DNA from: Mya arenaria
Lineage: Eukaryota; Mollusca; Bivalvia; Myida; Myidae
NCBI RefSeq assembly: GCF_026914265.1
Contig: NC_069131.1
Span: 7,091,001 to 7,155,000, forward strand
Reading direction: 5' to 3'
Length of the DNA: 64,000 nucleotides
Positions within the stretch are counted from its first letter, which is position 1. Every line of letters begins with the position of its first letter. This document shows positions 25,801 through 40,800 of the stretch, one piece after another. Below the pieces are notes generated by a model. That model searched no databases. It was not told the DNA's origin and saw only the letters and a list, made by a program, of their open reading frames with translations. A program made the translations under genes and the position numbers.

Positions 25801-28800
25801 CTGGATAATGGATCCCAATCATAATGAATTACACATGTATTTCTCAGGCCGCTGTCCCTTAGAATTTAAAAAGTCACTGCACAAACACTCTTCAGTGTTA
25901 ATGCATGTTGTGTCAGGAAAGCGATTCCAATAATACAAACTCCAGGGTTACTATAATACAATGGGTAGAACCATTTTTGAAATATAAATGCCAAAATCTC
26001 AGACATGAATACACTGAACAGTTGGTTACAACCATCAAAGGAAGCCTTATATATAAGAATATATGGACCTTCTTTCAAAAACAGCCCCATTTAAAAACAT
26101 ATTAAGTTTTCATTAGTACTTAGCTCCAATGAAATATTAGATTCTAACCTACATTTCCAGCCAATGAAATGGCCCATTAGTCTTCAATAATTTATCGTTA
26201 AGATTCATCATTTTACAGCTTAACAGACATTGATGTCATAAATTGGTTCCTGATCTGCAGTTAACAGGCTACAATCTAAGACATCTAGAACATATTAGGT
26301 ACAATCTTATTGAATAAGAAGGGCTTGCTCCATCTGTCGTAATCATTAAGATTTTACCTTATATGCTTAACTATTACTTACAATGTAATGCCTTAATTCC
26401 TTTTGGAAGGTCACAAGAAATACACACTACTATACAGACAGTCTTTGATGGTTGGAACAGGTGCTATGTAACTATGACAATGGAAGAAAACTATTTTTTT
26501 TAAATGTTAAAAAAGTTTTTTTTTACCAGTTTTGCTATCAAAATCTAACAGTTACTATGCATAAAAATTAAGTAGATCGTAAGTAATATTATTCAAATTA
26601 TGACCATTAATATGAACAGTTAATGATAGTAATGACTTTCCAAAACAAAAGCAAATTTTCCTCCATTGACATTTGTAAAACCATATCACTAAAGTATAAA
26701 GCATGATTCTACACTTACTTGTGTCCCCAAAACTATAACAATAATATAATATATAAAATGAATATCATAACAACTGTATTGCTCAAATGAACATGAAACA
26801 CATTTATAATTCAGAAAAAAATACATATTTAATTATTTATGCTACAACTAATATGGTCGAATGTTCAGAACTTTGTTAAAGATAACAGCTATCATACAAG
26901 CGTAATAATTCTCCTTTATTGTCATTTGGCATTTTAGATAACAACTTCAGGGTTTAAGAGTCAAAATTTATGTTATTAGTATCAGTGTCATCAACAATAC
27001 AAGCCTTAAAAATTAGTCTTAATATTTTTGACGTACATGGCCGGATTGTTCAGAGCTTTGTTAAAATTATTCACGTTATTAACGCCATCATTTCAAATCT
27101 GTATTTCTCTGGAACTTTCAAGGATAATACGATCTGCAGCATTCTTAACAAAATTTGAGACATTGACCTGTATCAGGGGTAATTGATTTATATACATGTA
27201 TGCGCACATCAAAAAGTATTTCACCTTTAAAAGTTAACAACTATGTAAATGAAAGAGAAGTTATAATTATGCTTGTATGATACCAGATCACCATTCTATT
27301 ATTATCTTATATAATTATACCCATTTGTGGTTTCCTAGACCTTTTTGGAAGTGAGCACTTTGAAAAACAGCATTGAAAGTGTTGAAATGTGAATTTAAAG
27401 CTTATTAAAGAGCCTGAATAATTGTAGGAGAAGTAAAATGCAAGCTTACTTGATGTTGAGCTTCACATTTGTCTCTTCCTTCCTTTCTCGCAGAATCTAA
27501 AAACATTCAGTAAAATCAGAGTTGCAAAAACACAGACAGTACTTTGCAATATGTCAGGTTTTTACATTTTCATGGCAACATCTTCCCTCTCAAACATATT
27601 TCCCCACTGAAATCACAGATGACAAAAAAGCAGATCATAGATTTTTATATTTCTGTTCGAAAATTAATGATTTATGTTTATGGCTTAAACCGTTACTAAC
27701 GGTTTAAGAAAAATGCATAAAACATCAATCTTTGAACTTAAATATAAAAATCTGCGACCTAATTTTTTGTCAGCAGTCGTATATAACTGGTTTCCATGGA
27801 TTTTTGCAAAAATTGGCTCGTTCCAAGACAAACTAAAAGCACCACAATGCGACGAAACCAGGTTTTTGGTATGGGCCATCAGAAATTATAGCCAATTAAT
27901 TTGTTGTATGAGCAAGTTCAATCTGCAGCTTCATATAAGCTATATTCACACTAAGATTCATCACTATCCATCAATTCTAACTAAGTTATTGGGCAGAAAA
28001 ACATTTTTCTATTTTTAGGAACAGTGACCTTGACCCCACCTCCCAAGCTAGCTCTTCACATAAGCTACCTTCGCTCTAAGTTTCATCAATATCTATCAAT
28101 GCTAACTAAAGTTATTGGGCAGAAACCATTTTTCTATTTTTAGTAACAGTGACCTTGACCCCACCCCCTCAAAAGAAATTCCAAGCTTGCTCTTCACATA
28201 AGCTACTAGTACCTACACACAAAGTTTCGTCAATATCTATCAATCCTAACTAAAGTTATTGGGCAGAAACCATTTTTCTATTTTTAGTAACAGTGACCTT
28301 GACCTTAGCTCCACCCCCCTCAAAAGCAATCCCAAGCTAGCTCTTCACATAAGCTACCTACACACTAAGTTTCATCAATATCTATCAATGCTAACGTATG
28401 TTATTGGGCAGAAACCATTTTTCTATTTTTAGTAAAAGGCGACCTTGACCTTAGCCCCACCCACCTCAAAAGCAATCCCAAGCTAGCTCTGTACTAAAGC
28501 TACCTACACACCAAGTTTCATCAATATTTGTCAATGCTAACTTAAGTTATTGGGCAGAAACCATTTTTCTATTTTAAGTAACAGTGACCGTGACCATTTT
28601 TCTATTTTAAAAAACAGTGACCTTGACCGTAGCCCCTCCCCACTCAAAAACAATCCCAAGCTAGCTCTTCACATAAGCAACTTACACACCAAGTTTCATC
28701 AATATCGGTCAATGCTAACTAAAGTTATTGGGCAGAAACCATTTTTCTATTTTAAGTTACAGTGACCTTGACCTTAGCCCCTCCCCCCTCAATAGCAATC

Positions 28801-31800
28801 CCAAGCTAGCCCTACACATAAGCTACCTACACACCAACTTTCGTCAATATCTATCAATCCTAACTAAAGTTATTGGGCAGAAACCATTTTTCTATTTTTA
28901 GTAACAGGCGACCTTGACCTTAGCCCCACCCCCCTCAAAAGCAATCCCAAGCTAGCTCTTCTCATAAGCTACCTACACACCAAGTTTCATCAATATCTGC
29001 CAATGCTAACTAAAGTTATTGAACAGAAACCAATGTTTGACGCCCGCCCATCCGCCCGCCCGCCCAACGACAACCTCATTCTAATAACCCGGTTTTCGTT
29101 GAAAACCTGGTTAAAAATAAAAAAGTTGTCAAAACGTTCAATCTGTGATAGTGCAGCTTTAAAGGACCAAGCTTGGGTTGATTTCTTGTGATAAACTTGT
29201 ATCGCATAAGAGGTCCACTAACAAAACCCATGTGTTGTTATTCCGCAAACTCTACAATAATTACAGCAATGCCTCAACACAGAGTCACATCCAACCCTTG
29301 ACATTGTTTTTGTGTGAGAGGCAATACACTTCAACTTTTTTCACAAATTTCAATTTTTAGTTATTGAGGAAACTCTACAATAATTATAGCAACGCTTTGG
29401 TACGGTCACACATCCATCCTTTGATTATGATTGGGTGAGAGGCAAAACGTCACCTCATATTTATTTGGGCCAATTTCACTTTGTTGTTAATGCACAAACA
29501 TTACAATAATTATAGCAATGCCAAGATACTGAGTCACACCCAACCATAGACATTATGACTGTGTGAGAGGCGATACATCAGCCCACCTTTATTTGCCAAT
29601 TGCATTGTAGACATACCTTGCTGAGCTTGTATCCAGACTTGGGGATGTTGGTGACCCCCTCTCTCATCAGATCTTCAGGGTCCTCTGAAACAACAGGATT
29701 AAAATGTTACACAGAGTGAAAAAAACAACATTTCATATAAGTTTTTTTATAAATATCAAAAAAGCCATCTTGTTAACTACTCTTTTAAGACAACCATTAC
29801 CACAACAGAAAATAAGAGCACCTGCAGCCGTTAATAATATGAAGCTGTTTCATTCTTTGATTTGGTCAAAGACAGACAAAATGTTAATTGATTGGCCAAT
29901 ATATATCAAATAATTTCTTTAACCAATCAAATCTTCCAAATTTGAACAAGTTATCCAAGTTTTTTACAATTCTAGGTGTCTTAATTTCTGTGGTGCTATT
30001 GGTTGTCAAAAAAAAAGAGTAAATACCAAGATGGATTCAGATCTAGAAAAAGTGCTTCATCGCGATTTATTCCTAATTTCCATAATCTTTATTCATTACC
30101 TATTGAACAATTTTGAAAACACTGAGTACAAAACAATATTCCATGAAAATATTTCCTATCTTACCAAGGAGTTCAATTGCATCATCCTGTTCCTGATCCT
30201 GCCTTTCACCGTCAAACCCGGAGTCGACCGATCTCTGATCTGATTCCTGAAGAAACTTCTCCAGGTCTTGACGGTGTTTTTCAGCCTCTAGTTTAGATCC
30301 CTTGGATTTAGTAGTGCTGAAATAAACATATGCATTTATGCTTTCCGGTGGTTTATAGAGATTTATCAGTTAAATGAAAATGATATTTCACTGTTTTTAA
30401 ACAATGAAATATCAATTTGATTCCATTCATTGTTTTGGAATTATAGCACACTACCACTTCCAAATTAATGATCAGTTTTGGGACACAATTTCAGTGACAT
30501 CTTTTTCCAACATGACGTTACTTTTCAGTTTTGTATTCAATTTGGGGCACTTACCTGAAAAACTACAATTATCTTTCATTTGTCATTTTATATCCTTTTT
30601 AGCCAAATATTAAAATGAAATGAGAAATCTTTGTTATATGCAATATGTTATACCTAATAATGTGAACACCGGAAGTGAATATTTCATACTTTTGCTGCTC
30701 ACTAGGTGAAATGTAATACTATCTTACAGTGAAACAAACAATTATATGATATATATGATCCCCAAATTTTTTAATCATCACAATCCATGATTTCATTGCC
30801 TATCAGGCTATCTTGGCTATCTTAAAAAAAACTGTTAATTTCGCACACTATTACTTTAACAACATTGTTTACTAACAGAATGTTCTGACCAAGCAGCCAC
30901 CTGTTTCAGCAATATCTTTAATATATAAAATTTTACAAAACAAATCTGCTAATCAAGAACCCTAACTCAGCCTTAACTCTACCTTGCTGTAGTTTCCTCC
31001 CCTGACTCCTCTTCTTTGGCCAGCATTATCTCCCCTGCCAGTGGGTCATCCTCATCCCTTTGACAACGGGGGCCTGAGTAACCACGGCTACGGTAGTTAG
31101 GGTCCTCACTGTCCTGGAAGGGTCAACAAGTTGTACAAAGCTGATGATCACAATAGTTTCATTTCTAAAACATAAAATTTTAATAATATCTAGTTAAAGA
31201 CTGACCACTCTAAAGTGACCATAGAGAGCTTGCTGATTTTCATATGTCTCACTTACAATTGACATAAACACAGGCAAGGTAACATTGATTACTAGTTTGA
31301 TGATGATTGGAAATCCGTTTGAAAAAATACCTGTAAACCTTGTAATATTGTATGAAGGTCATGTAAAAATCTAGAAAAAGGCAACATACATGACTTGTTC
31401 ATTTCATTTATTTATTTCATTGATATAGGCCACCGGCCCAGAACAACATTATGTACACAATAATATACATACAAACATAGTGGTGAATGGTGAACATAGG
31501 AATTCAAATAAATTGTATAACATACAATAGAGTAAAATGGTAAACATAATGAAATTACTTTTAATATTTCTACTATGTAACAAAAATAATGTCAATATTT
31601 TTGACCGCTAACACAGATTATCTCTTTGTGTAGACCCCCAAACAATATTAACTAAAAAAAAGAAAACAGAATAATACATGGAGAGTAATGTGCCTATGTA
31701 ATATTACCGAGCATTTCATCTCTTACTTTGCTTGCATAGAAAACATACTTTGCTAAATTAGTTATGGTATTCTTTGATGCAGAGTTCATTAAAACATAAA

Positions 31801-34800
31801 ATTTATGAATATTTGGGTTTGTGAAAAATTTACTTGGAATATATTTGCTTCTCAAGTCATCATATAAACTACATTTGATTATGAAATGGAACTCTGTTTC
31901 AATATCTAAATTACATAATTTACACAGTCTATTTTGATAAAGAACATTTCGATATCTGCCAGATTCAACTTCTAATTTGTGAGATGAACATCTTATTTTT
32001 GCCAGTGCACTTCTAAATTTCCTTATCTTCACACAATTCAAATAGTTTGCATGGTTATAATCTGTATTCAGATGCTTATAGAGACTTAACTTATGAGATT
32101 CAGATAAAACCCTTGACCATTCCTGTAGATATTGGTCCTTTAATCGTTGTATAATATTCTTCAAAAATAATGATTCATTTTGTACACATAATTGGTCTCT
32201 CCAAATATAACTATACCCTGTTGAATTCAAAAGATTTTTAACTTTAGTCACCCAATTCTCATGGCCTCTTTCATCCATATATTTCAGCATATCATAGACC
32301 AGCCGGACATATCTATCTTTTGTCATATTGAGTATTTTAGCCAGTACTTCAGAACATATTTGGAAGTTCCAATATAAATTGAATAGCGCCCACAATCACT
32401 CAAAACTGCAATGTTTGTTGTTTTATGTGGAACACACATGTACCTTTTACATGCATATATTTGGACGGCTTCAATAGTCTTATATTTTTCAATACCCCAT
32501 AATTCCGATCCATATGATAATATTGGTGCAATTTTTGTATCAAATAATTTGAAATATGTGTTTTGGTTCAATTGACCAAACTTATATAATTTTGATAATA
32601 ATGTCATTAGCACTCTTTTTGCAGTTATTGCTTGTTCACTGGCCATTTTTTGAAAAGAAAGTTGCTGGGAGAGGAATACTCCAACATATTGGAATCCTTT
32701 TAGAACATCTAGGCGTTCATTATTATAGAACCACTTTTCACTTTTAGATAATTTGCCTCCATTTTTATATACAACAACCTTTGTTTTCTTTGTATTTACA
32801 GTCAGGCTAAATTCATTTGTAAACTTATGTAATTTATTTATTAATCGCTGTAGACCAACCACTGTATCAGATGTTAAAGCCAAATCGTCGGCAAAAAACA
32901 AGCACAAAATTTCACGTAGGTTTGGAAAAAGCTGTATGCCTTTCAGCTCACTGCTTTCAACTTGTTTAATGAGCTCATTGACGAAAAATACAAATAATAT
33001 GGGCGAACATAAACACCCCTGTTTTAAACCAGTTGGACATTCAAATTCATTAGAGAGTGTATTTTTATTAGCTCTAACTCTAGCTCTTACTTTTGAGTAC
33101 ATAGCCTGTAGTGATCTATAAAGCTTCCCATAAACACCATTAACAGCAAGAATTTCAAACAATTTTGGCCTACTAACAAGATCGAAAGCCTTCAAAAAAT
33201 CTATATATGCTACGTACAGCTTACCCCCCTTTTTGCTGAGTTGTTTTTCAATCAATCCTTGTAAAATAAAGGCATTGTCAACTGTACTGTAACCGGCCTG
33301 GGGTTCCTTAATTTTGTCAAAAATATTAGCGAAGAATATCAGCCTTCGATTTATTATACTTGTATAAATTTTGCCTAATACATTAAGTAATGATATCCCT
33401 CTATAATTACCAGGAGATGATGGGTCTCCTTTTTTGTATATTGGAACAATGATAGATTCACACCACTGATCTGGAAAACTTCCATTATCAAAAACCTGGT
33501 TAAACAAATTATATATAATTGGTAGAAGTATTTCAATTGAATTTATATAAAATTCAGGAGTTAATGAATCATTGCCACCACTTTTACCATGTTTAAGGTT
33601 TTTTACTGCCTTCAAGATCTCTTCCTCAGTAATTCCATCGTTAAACAATGCCTCTGTGATATCATTGCTAAATTCAAATTCATTTGCTTCAGGTAAGTTG
33701 TCAGTTGTAGTATCCGATTCAAACAGCTTTTCAAAGTGTTCCTCCCATTCTTTAATTGATATAGGGTTATCAGGCGCCGATTTCGTCGTCATACGCTCAA
33801 GTTTTGCCCAAAAAAGCTTCTGATCACCACATGACGACATAAGTTCATTTAATTCTCTAGTATTATGCTCCATTTTCTTTTGCTCACAACAATTTCTAAA
33901 TTCATGTTTGGCTTCTATATATGTTTGTAAATTTATGTCATTATGATCTCTTCTTAAATTCCTTAATGCTCTATTTCTGTAAAATTTCAATGATATACAT
34001 TCCTTATTAAACCATGAAGGCTGTGAGTTATTTCGTTTAATAAATACCCTTTTACAGACTTTTCCACATTTCACAAGATCAGCATTTAGTTCATTAATTA
34101 CCGTTGAAATGCTTTTAGAGCCATCTTTAATTTCCTCAATATAGTATTTTATGTATTCCTCTGTAAAATATTCCTTTATATTATTCCTATATTCCGGTGT
34201 GTTGCTTTCATTAAATGCATATCTATATGTATTTACATCCTCTTCATTATTGTTCGTTATAGCTATTTTACATCTGAGAGTGAAACATAGTGGCATATGA
34301 ACAGAGTTACTTTCTTCACATATTTCAAAATCAGTTATCATGTTTAATATATCGTCTGAACAAATAACATAATCGATTACACTACACCCGTTTTGACTAA
34401 TATATGTGTATTCGCCTTTCAATTTATCACATCCCAGTCTGCCGTTTATTATCCTCAAACTAGACGTTTTACACAATTCAATAAGCTTGAGCCCAAAAGG
34501 GTTCGTTTTAGTGTCCATTGAAGTTCTCTCAGGAATATGAGAATCGTTCAATATGTGTTCGTAAGGTTCTAATATATTAATGTGTAAATTAAATAACAGT
34601 GTATCTGGCAATGTTGATGTTCTTGCATTAAAATCTCCAGCAAGAATTAAATTATTATTAAAGTCAATATTATAATCAAACAGGGTTTGTTCTAACATAT
34701 CAATTCCCTTGCTTATTTTACCTTCATAATAAGTGGACTGCTCTGGAGGTAAATATGCAAAACATATAGTTATATCATCATCCTTATTAAATAAACATTT

Positions 34801-37800
34801 GTCTATTTTTAAGAAAATGGCAAACACACAATAATCATGTAAACGTGTGACATATTTAGCAATATTTTGCTTAACATATACAACAATACCCGACATTGCT
34901 CTACCTACATTATGTTTCCTTATTGCCTTACTAAAATAGTATTTATAATTTGTGAACAATTGAGGTAAATTATCTTCTGACTCTAACCATGTTTCTAAAA
35001 ATGCAAATATATCTAAGCTGTTAAGAAACTTGCATACATTATTGTCAAAAATTGTATTAGATAGGCCGTCTATATTCCATACAACAATACGTAAATCGCT
35101 GTTATCCGGGCTTCGGCCGCTATCCTATATAGTGTCAGTGTTTAGGTTGAATGGCACTTGTTGCGACTGAGTATCCATGTCTGTATTAGTGTCATCACTA
35201 TTCTGCGTAGCATTATCATGTTCATTGTGGTGTATACCATTAGCAGGTAAAACTCTGCGTGCAGTTTTATACACATGCTCATTCTGTTTAGGTTGATCAG
35301 GGCTCGTGTCAACAGATCTAAGTTCACCATTATAATAGTAAGCCTTGCGTCCTTGTTCACGGAGTACGTTCAGTCGCAGTCGCTGGCGTCGGGTCAGGTC
35401 ATTGCCGATGCGAATGTTTCTGGATCTAAGGTTATCACGTCCGCCGAAGATTCGAAACTTGTCATCGTCCCGCCGTAATGTAACGATTGTAAGCGGTTGC
35501 CTACCGTCTTTTGTCGCTCCCACCCATTTAACATACTTAATGTCATCATCATACCATTTCTCCTCTGGACAGGCAACCTTCAACACAGTATCCTTAATAT
35601 ATCTCTCAGGATTCTGTTTACATTGATCATCAAAAGGTAGATTAAACACCCTCATGTTGCCTTTAATCGACTCCCGTTCTAATATGTCCATTCGTTCGTC
35701 AAGTGATGAGATTCGCTCTTCGTTCCGGTTAATATCGTTGTGCAGTTGCTCGTGGTCAAGGTCAATAATTTCCTGTCGTTCCGATACATGAATAACATCA
35801 GATTTTAATGTTCCAAACTCTTTCCTGATGTTTGATTGTTCCATTTTCAAATCTTTAATATCGCTGGATATCTGATCTATGCTGGCACGCATACTATTTA
35901 TTTCTGCTGACAATCTATTTTCAGATGCATTAATAGCTTCTAGAATCCTATTTTCACTGGAGTGTGGTTACTTTAATAATAGCTAAAAATCTTCTGTTTT
36001 CATTTCCTTTAATAAATTACTTATTTCATCAAAATTTACCCTAAAACTATCAAGTTACCTCAAGATCAACATGTTTTGCCCATGCTTTTGTGATCACGGG
36101 GGCGCTGTCTTCTCTCTGTAGCTTCTGACTCCTGACCCCAGTCTGACCTTTCAAACTCTGACCTTGACCTTCATCTTCGAAAAGGTCATCAAAAGTTGTC
36201 GCTGTGACCTTGGTATCTGCTGACCAACCAGGCTTAGTTTTGCGTACTGGAACATTTGGTTTTTAGTTTGTAATGTTAAGATAATTTTACACAAATGTAC
36301 AAACACAGGTAAATTGTAGAGCCAAGATAGAATAAACATTAATTATATACCAATCATAAATCCATGCAATACACATCGCAAAATACATTAGAATGTATTC
36401 CACTCCAGTGTTTTCGACATGCTGACATCAAGTCATAAAAGTATGGTTGTTCGATGCTAAAATGTGTGTCATGAAAATAACACTTTTAATAACTAGAAAT
36501 GTGTCCATAGGACACGGATGCCCCCACTTCGATTTTTTGTCACAGAAAATAAGCCATAATGATTATTCAGGATAATCTGAGGGCCCTAACTCCTAAATGA
36601 TTAAAGCGATTTCCATGGCTATCGAACTTGATCAAGATATTATGGTCACAAACATGTGTTAAAAGTTTGGTGAGGATTGGACAAACAGTTTTCAAGAATT
36701 AGATCGGAAACAATCTTCGGGACGTATTTTTCAAGTCTTTTTTGCAAATAAAGGGCCGTAACTCCCAAATGACAAAAGCGATTTCCATGGCTATCGAACT
36801 TGATCAAGATATTATGGTCACAATCATGTATGTAAAGTTTGGTGAGGATTGGACACATACTTTTCAAGAATTAGATTGGAAACATATATTTTTGAAGTAT
36901 TTTTGGCAAAAAAGGGCCGTAACTCCTAAATGACTAAAGCGATTTCCATGACTATCGAACTTGATCAATATATTATGGTCACAAACATGTGTTTAAAGTT
37001 TGGTGAGGATTGGACAAACGGTTTTCAAGAATTAGATCGGAAACAATCTTCGGGAATTTTTGGCAAAAAAGGGCCGTAACTCCTAAATGACTAAAGCGAT
37101 TTCAATGACTATCGAACTTGATCAAGATATTATGGTCACAAACATGTGTTTAAAGTTTGGTGAGGATTGGACAAACGGTTTTCAAGAATTAGATCGGAAA
37201 CAATCTTCGGGACGTACGTACGTACGTACGTACGTACGTACGTACGTACGGACAAGGGCAACCCTATATGCCGCCACTTTGTGGGGGCATAAAAATCATG
37301 TGTCTTTTTAAGTGATTTGACCAGTAATGTGTATAATGAAATGTTTATTAGTACTGAGTTTTGATCTAGAATGTCGTATTTGACTCTCATGGATTTTTCA
37401 AATTTTGATATCACTCGGCTTGCACCTTAAGAAATCTTAATCTGAAAAGTCCACTCAATTCTTATGCCATCTGCTGGTCAAAACGCAATATTTAATAACC
37501 CTATTGACCTTACGACAGCGGCTTCTAAGCCACGCCCCCTGATATCAAGGGAGCGAACTCTGTCTATGTCCGTCAAACAAACGAGGAAGAAATGGCGTCA
37601 CGCGTCGTTTCGCTTTCCGATATTCCGGTCCATAGAATTACCGGAATCCCCTTATTACCGGAATCCACCGGAATCTACCACAATCTGATTAAATTATACT
37701 TAAATGTTGTTTGGGGATGTTTTTAAGCTTTAATATATGTAATGTACTAAGAGGTGCACCTTTATAATCATATTTCCATATACAGAAAGTGACAAGGATT

Positions 37801-40800
37801 CCGGTAGTTTGCAGGTCGGATTGCCGATTATAATGATTTGACCAAGCTACCGGAATCCCCTGAGAAATAATAATTAAACTATACTTAAATGTTGTTTGGG
37901 GATGTTTTTAAGCTTTAATATATGTTATGTACTAAGAGGTGCACCTTTATAATCATATTTCCATATACAGAAAGTGACAAGGATTCCGGTAGTTTGCAGG
38001 TCGGATTGCCGATTATAATGATTTGACCAAGCTACCGGAATCCCCTGAGAAATAATAATTAAACTATACTTAAATGTTGTTTGGGGTGTTTTTAAGCTTT
38101 AATATATGTTATGTACTAAGAGGTATACCTTTATAATCATATTTCCATATACAGAAAGTGACAAGGATTCCGGTAGTTTGCAGGTCGGATTGCCGATTAT
38201 AATGATTTGACCAAGCTACCGGAATCCCCTGAGAAATAATAATTAAACTATACTTAAATGTTGTTTGGGGATGTTTTTAAGCTTTAATATATGTAATGTA
38301 CTAAGAGGTGCACCTTTATAATCATATTTCCATATACAGAAAGTGACAAGGATTCCGGTAGTTTGCAGGTCGGATTGCCGATTATAATGATTTGACCAAG
38401 CTACCGGAATCCCCTGAGAAATAATAATTAAACTATACTTAAATGTTGTTTGGGGTGTTTTTAAGCTTTAATATATGTTATGTACTAAGAGGTATACCTT
38501 TATAATCATATTTCCATATACAGAAAGTGACAAGGATTCCGGTAGTTTCAGGTCGGATTGCCAATTATAACGATTTGACCAAGCTACCGGAATCCCCTGA
38601 GAAATAATAATTAAACTTTACTGAAATGTTTTTGGTACCAAAATCTAATTAAACTATACGGAAATGTTGTTTGGGGTATTTTTAAGCTTTAATATATGTT
38701 ATGTACTAAGAGGTATACCTTTATAATCATATTTCCATATACAGAAAGTGACAAGGATTCCGGTAGTTTGCAGGTCGGATTGCCGATTATAATGATTTGA
38801 CCAAGCTACCGGAATCCCCTGAGAAATAATAATTAAACTATACTTAAATGTTGTTTGGGGATGTTTTTAAGCTTTAATATATGTAATGTACTAAGAGGTG
38901 CACCTTTATAATCATATTTCCATATACAGAAAGTGACAAGGATTCCGGTAGTTTGCAGGTCGGATTGCCGATTATAATGATTTGACCAAGCTACCGGAAT
39001 CCCCTGAGAAATAATAATTAAACTTTACTGAAATGTTTTTGGTACCAAAATCTAATTAAACTATACGTAAATGTTGTTTGGGGTATTTTTAAGCTTTAAT
39101 ATATGTTATGTACTAAGAGGTATACCTTTATAATCATATTTCCATATACAGAAAGTGACAAGGATTCCGGTAGTTTGCAGGTCGGATTGCCGATTATAAT
39201 GATTTGACCAAGCTACCGGAATCCCCTGAGAAATAATAATTAAACTATACTTAAATGTTGTTTGGGGATGTTTTTAAGCTTTAATATATGTAATGTACTA
39301 AGAGGTGCACCTTTATAATCATATTTCCATATACAGAAAGTGACAAGGATTCCGGTAGTTTGCAGGTCGGATTGCCGATTATAATGATTTGACCAAGCTA
39401 CCGGAATCCCCTGAGAAATAATAATTAAACTATACTTAAATGTTGTTTGGGGTGTTTTTAAGCTTTAATATATGTTATGTACTAAGAGGTATACCTTTAT
39501 AATCATATTTCCATATACAGAAAGTGACAAGGATTCCGGTAGTTTCAGGTCGGATTGCCAATTATAACGATTTGACCAAGCTACCGGAATCCCCTGAGAA
39601 ATAATAATTAAACTTTACTGAAATGTTTTTGGTACCAAAATCTAATTAAACTATACGTAAATGTTGTTTGGGGTATTTTTAAGCTTTAATATATGTTATG
39701 TACTAAGAGGTATACCTTTATAATCATATTTCCATATACAGAAAGTGACAAGGATTCCGGTAGTTTGCAGGTCGGATTGCCGATTATAATGATTTGACCA
39801 AGCTACCGGAATCCCCTGAGAAATAATAATTAAACTATACTTAAATGTTGTTTGGGGATGTTTTTAAGCTTTAATATATGTAATGTACTAAGAGGTGCAC
39901 CTTTATAATCATATTTCCATATACAGAAAGTGACAAGGATTCCGGTTCTTTGCAGGTCGGATTGCCGATTATAATGATTTGACCAAGCTACCGGAATCCC
40001 CTGAGAAATAATAATTAAACTATACTTAAATGTTGTTTGGGGTGTTTTTAAGCTTTAATATATTGAAGAAGATTTGGCACCCATTGTAACTTCAAAAAAG
40101 TTGGTTTTCTTTATTTTATCCGAAAGAATAAGGTTTCAACTGAAGGCAGTGGGTTCAAACAGGCCTTAATTAACAAACAACCCATCAGCTATCAATAATG
40201 GGGTAAACAAAAATAAGCGAGGTTATGAATTCTTTTTATTTATGAAGAAAAAAAATTCACTTTTACAGAGGAAAGTATTCGGCAGTTACATCAAAATTAT
40301 CAATACGAAAATTTAATCCTAAATGGTTTATAACAGATTTCTTCGTAGTCTCAATGGCCATTAATATTATTACACTGATCGAGATACATATAATTCATTG
40401 GATAGTCGCCATTTATGCATAATTTTTAACCAGAATTTGATTGCCCTTTCCTTTGCCACAGCAATGTGACAATTTGTATACTAAAACAATGAGTGGTTTG
40501 AGAAATTATAGTTATTGTTCAAAACACAGATGCCCCCAAACGCACCTTAACGTTATTTATTGTCGAAATATATGCATGGGTCGATTTTAAAAGTTACTTT
40601 GTTAACGTGGAATGAATGTAATTTTTCATATGCTTTTAACTTGTCGACCTAAGAAATGATTTCAGCACCATATTTCTTTCTTTTTTTGCTCAAAACATGA
40701 CCTGTCAATCTGTCCTCGTATCAATCGATCCGATAAGGGTTTTTATTGGGGGCCAATATATAGGGCGAATACACAGTATCGATCAGATTAGGGATTTTAT

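Larger units (their letters stand above)
31395..35960 (-). mobile_element. Nearly intact LINE (non-LTR retrotransposon), ORF1 plus ORF2
   Basis: The element reads on the minus strand, in the same sense as the host C8orf34 homolog, inside the intron between the exons at 36059-36246 and 30983-31113. Its 5' end is truncated inside ORF1 near 35960. ORF1 (35958-35125) is followed in the same frame by ORF2 (35124-32323, continuing after a frameshift to 31694). Its 3' end is AATGAAATAAATAAATGAAA near 31400-31420, a simple tail. TAAAAATCT occurs at both 31364-31372 and 35984-35992 and could be a target duplication if the element is slightly longer, but this is AT-rich and weak. High integrity suggests a recent insertion. 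Confidence 0.85.
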
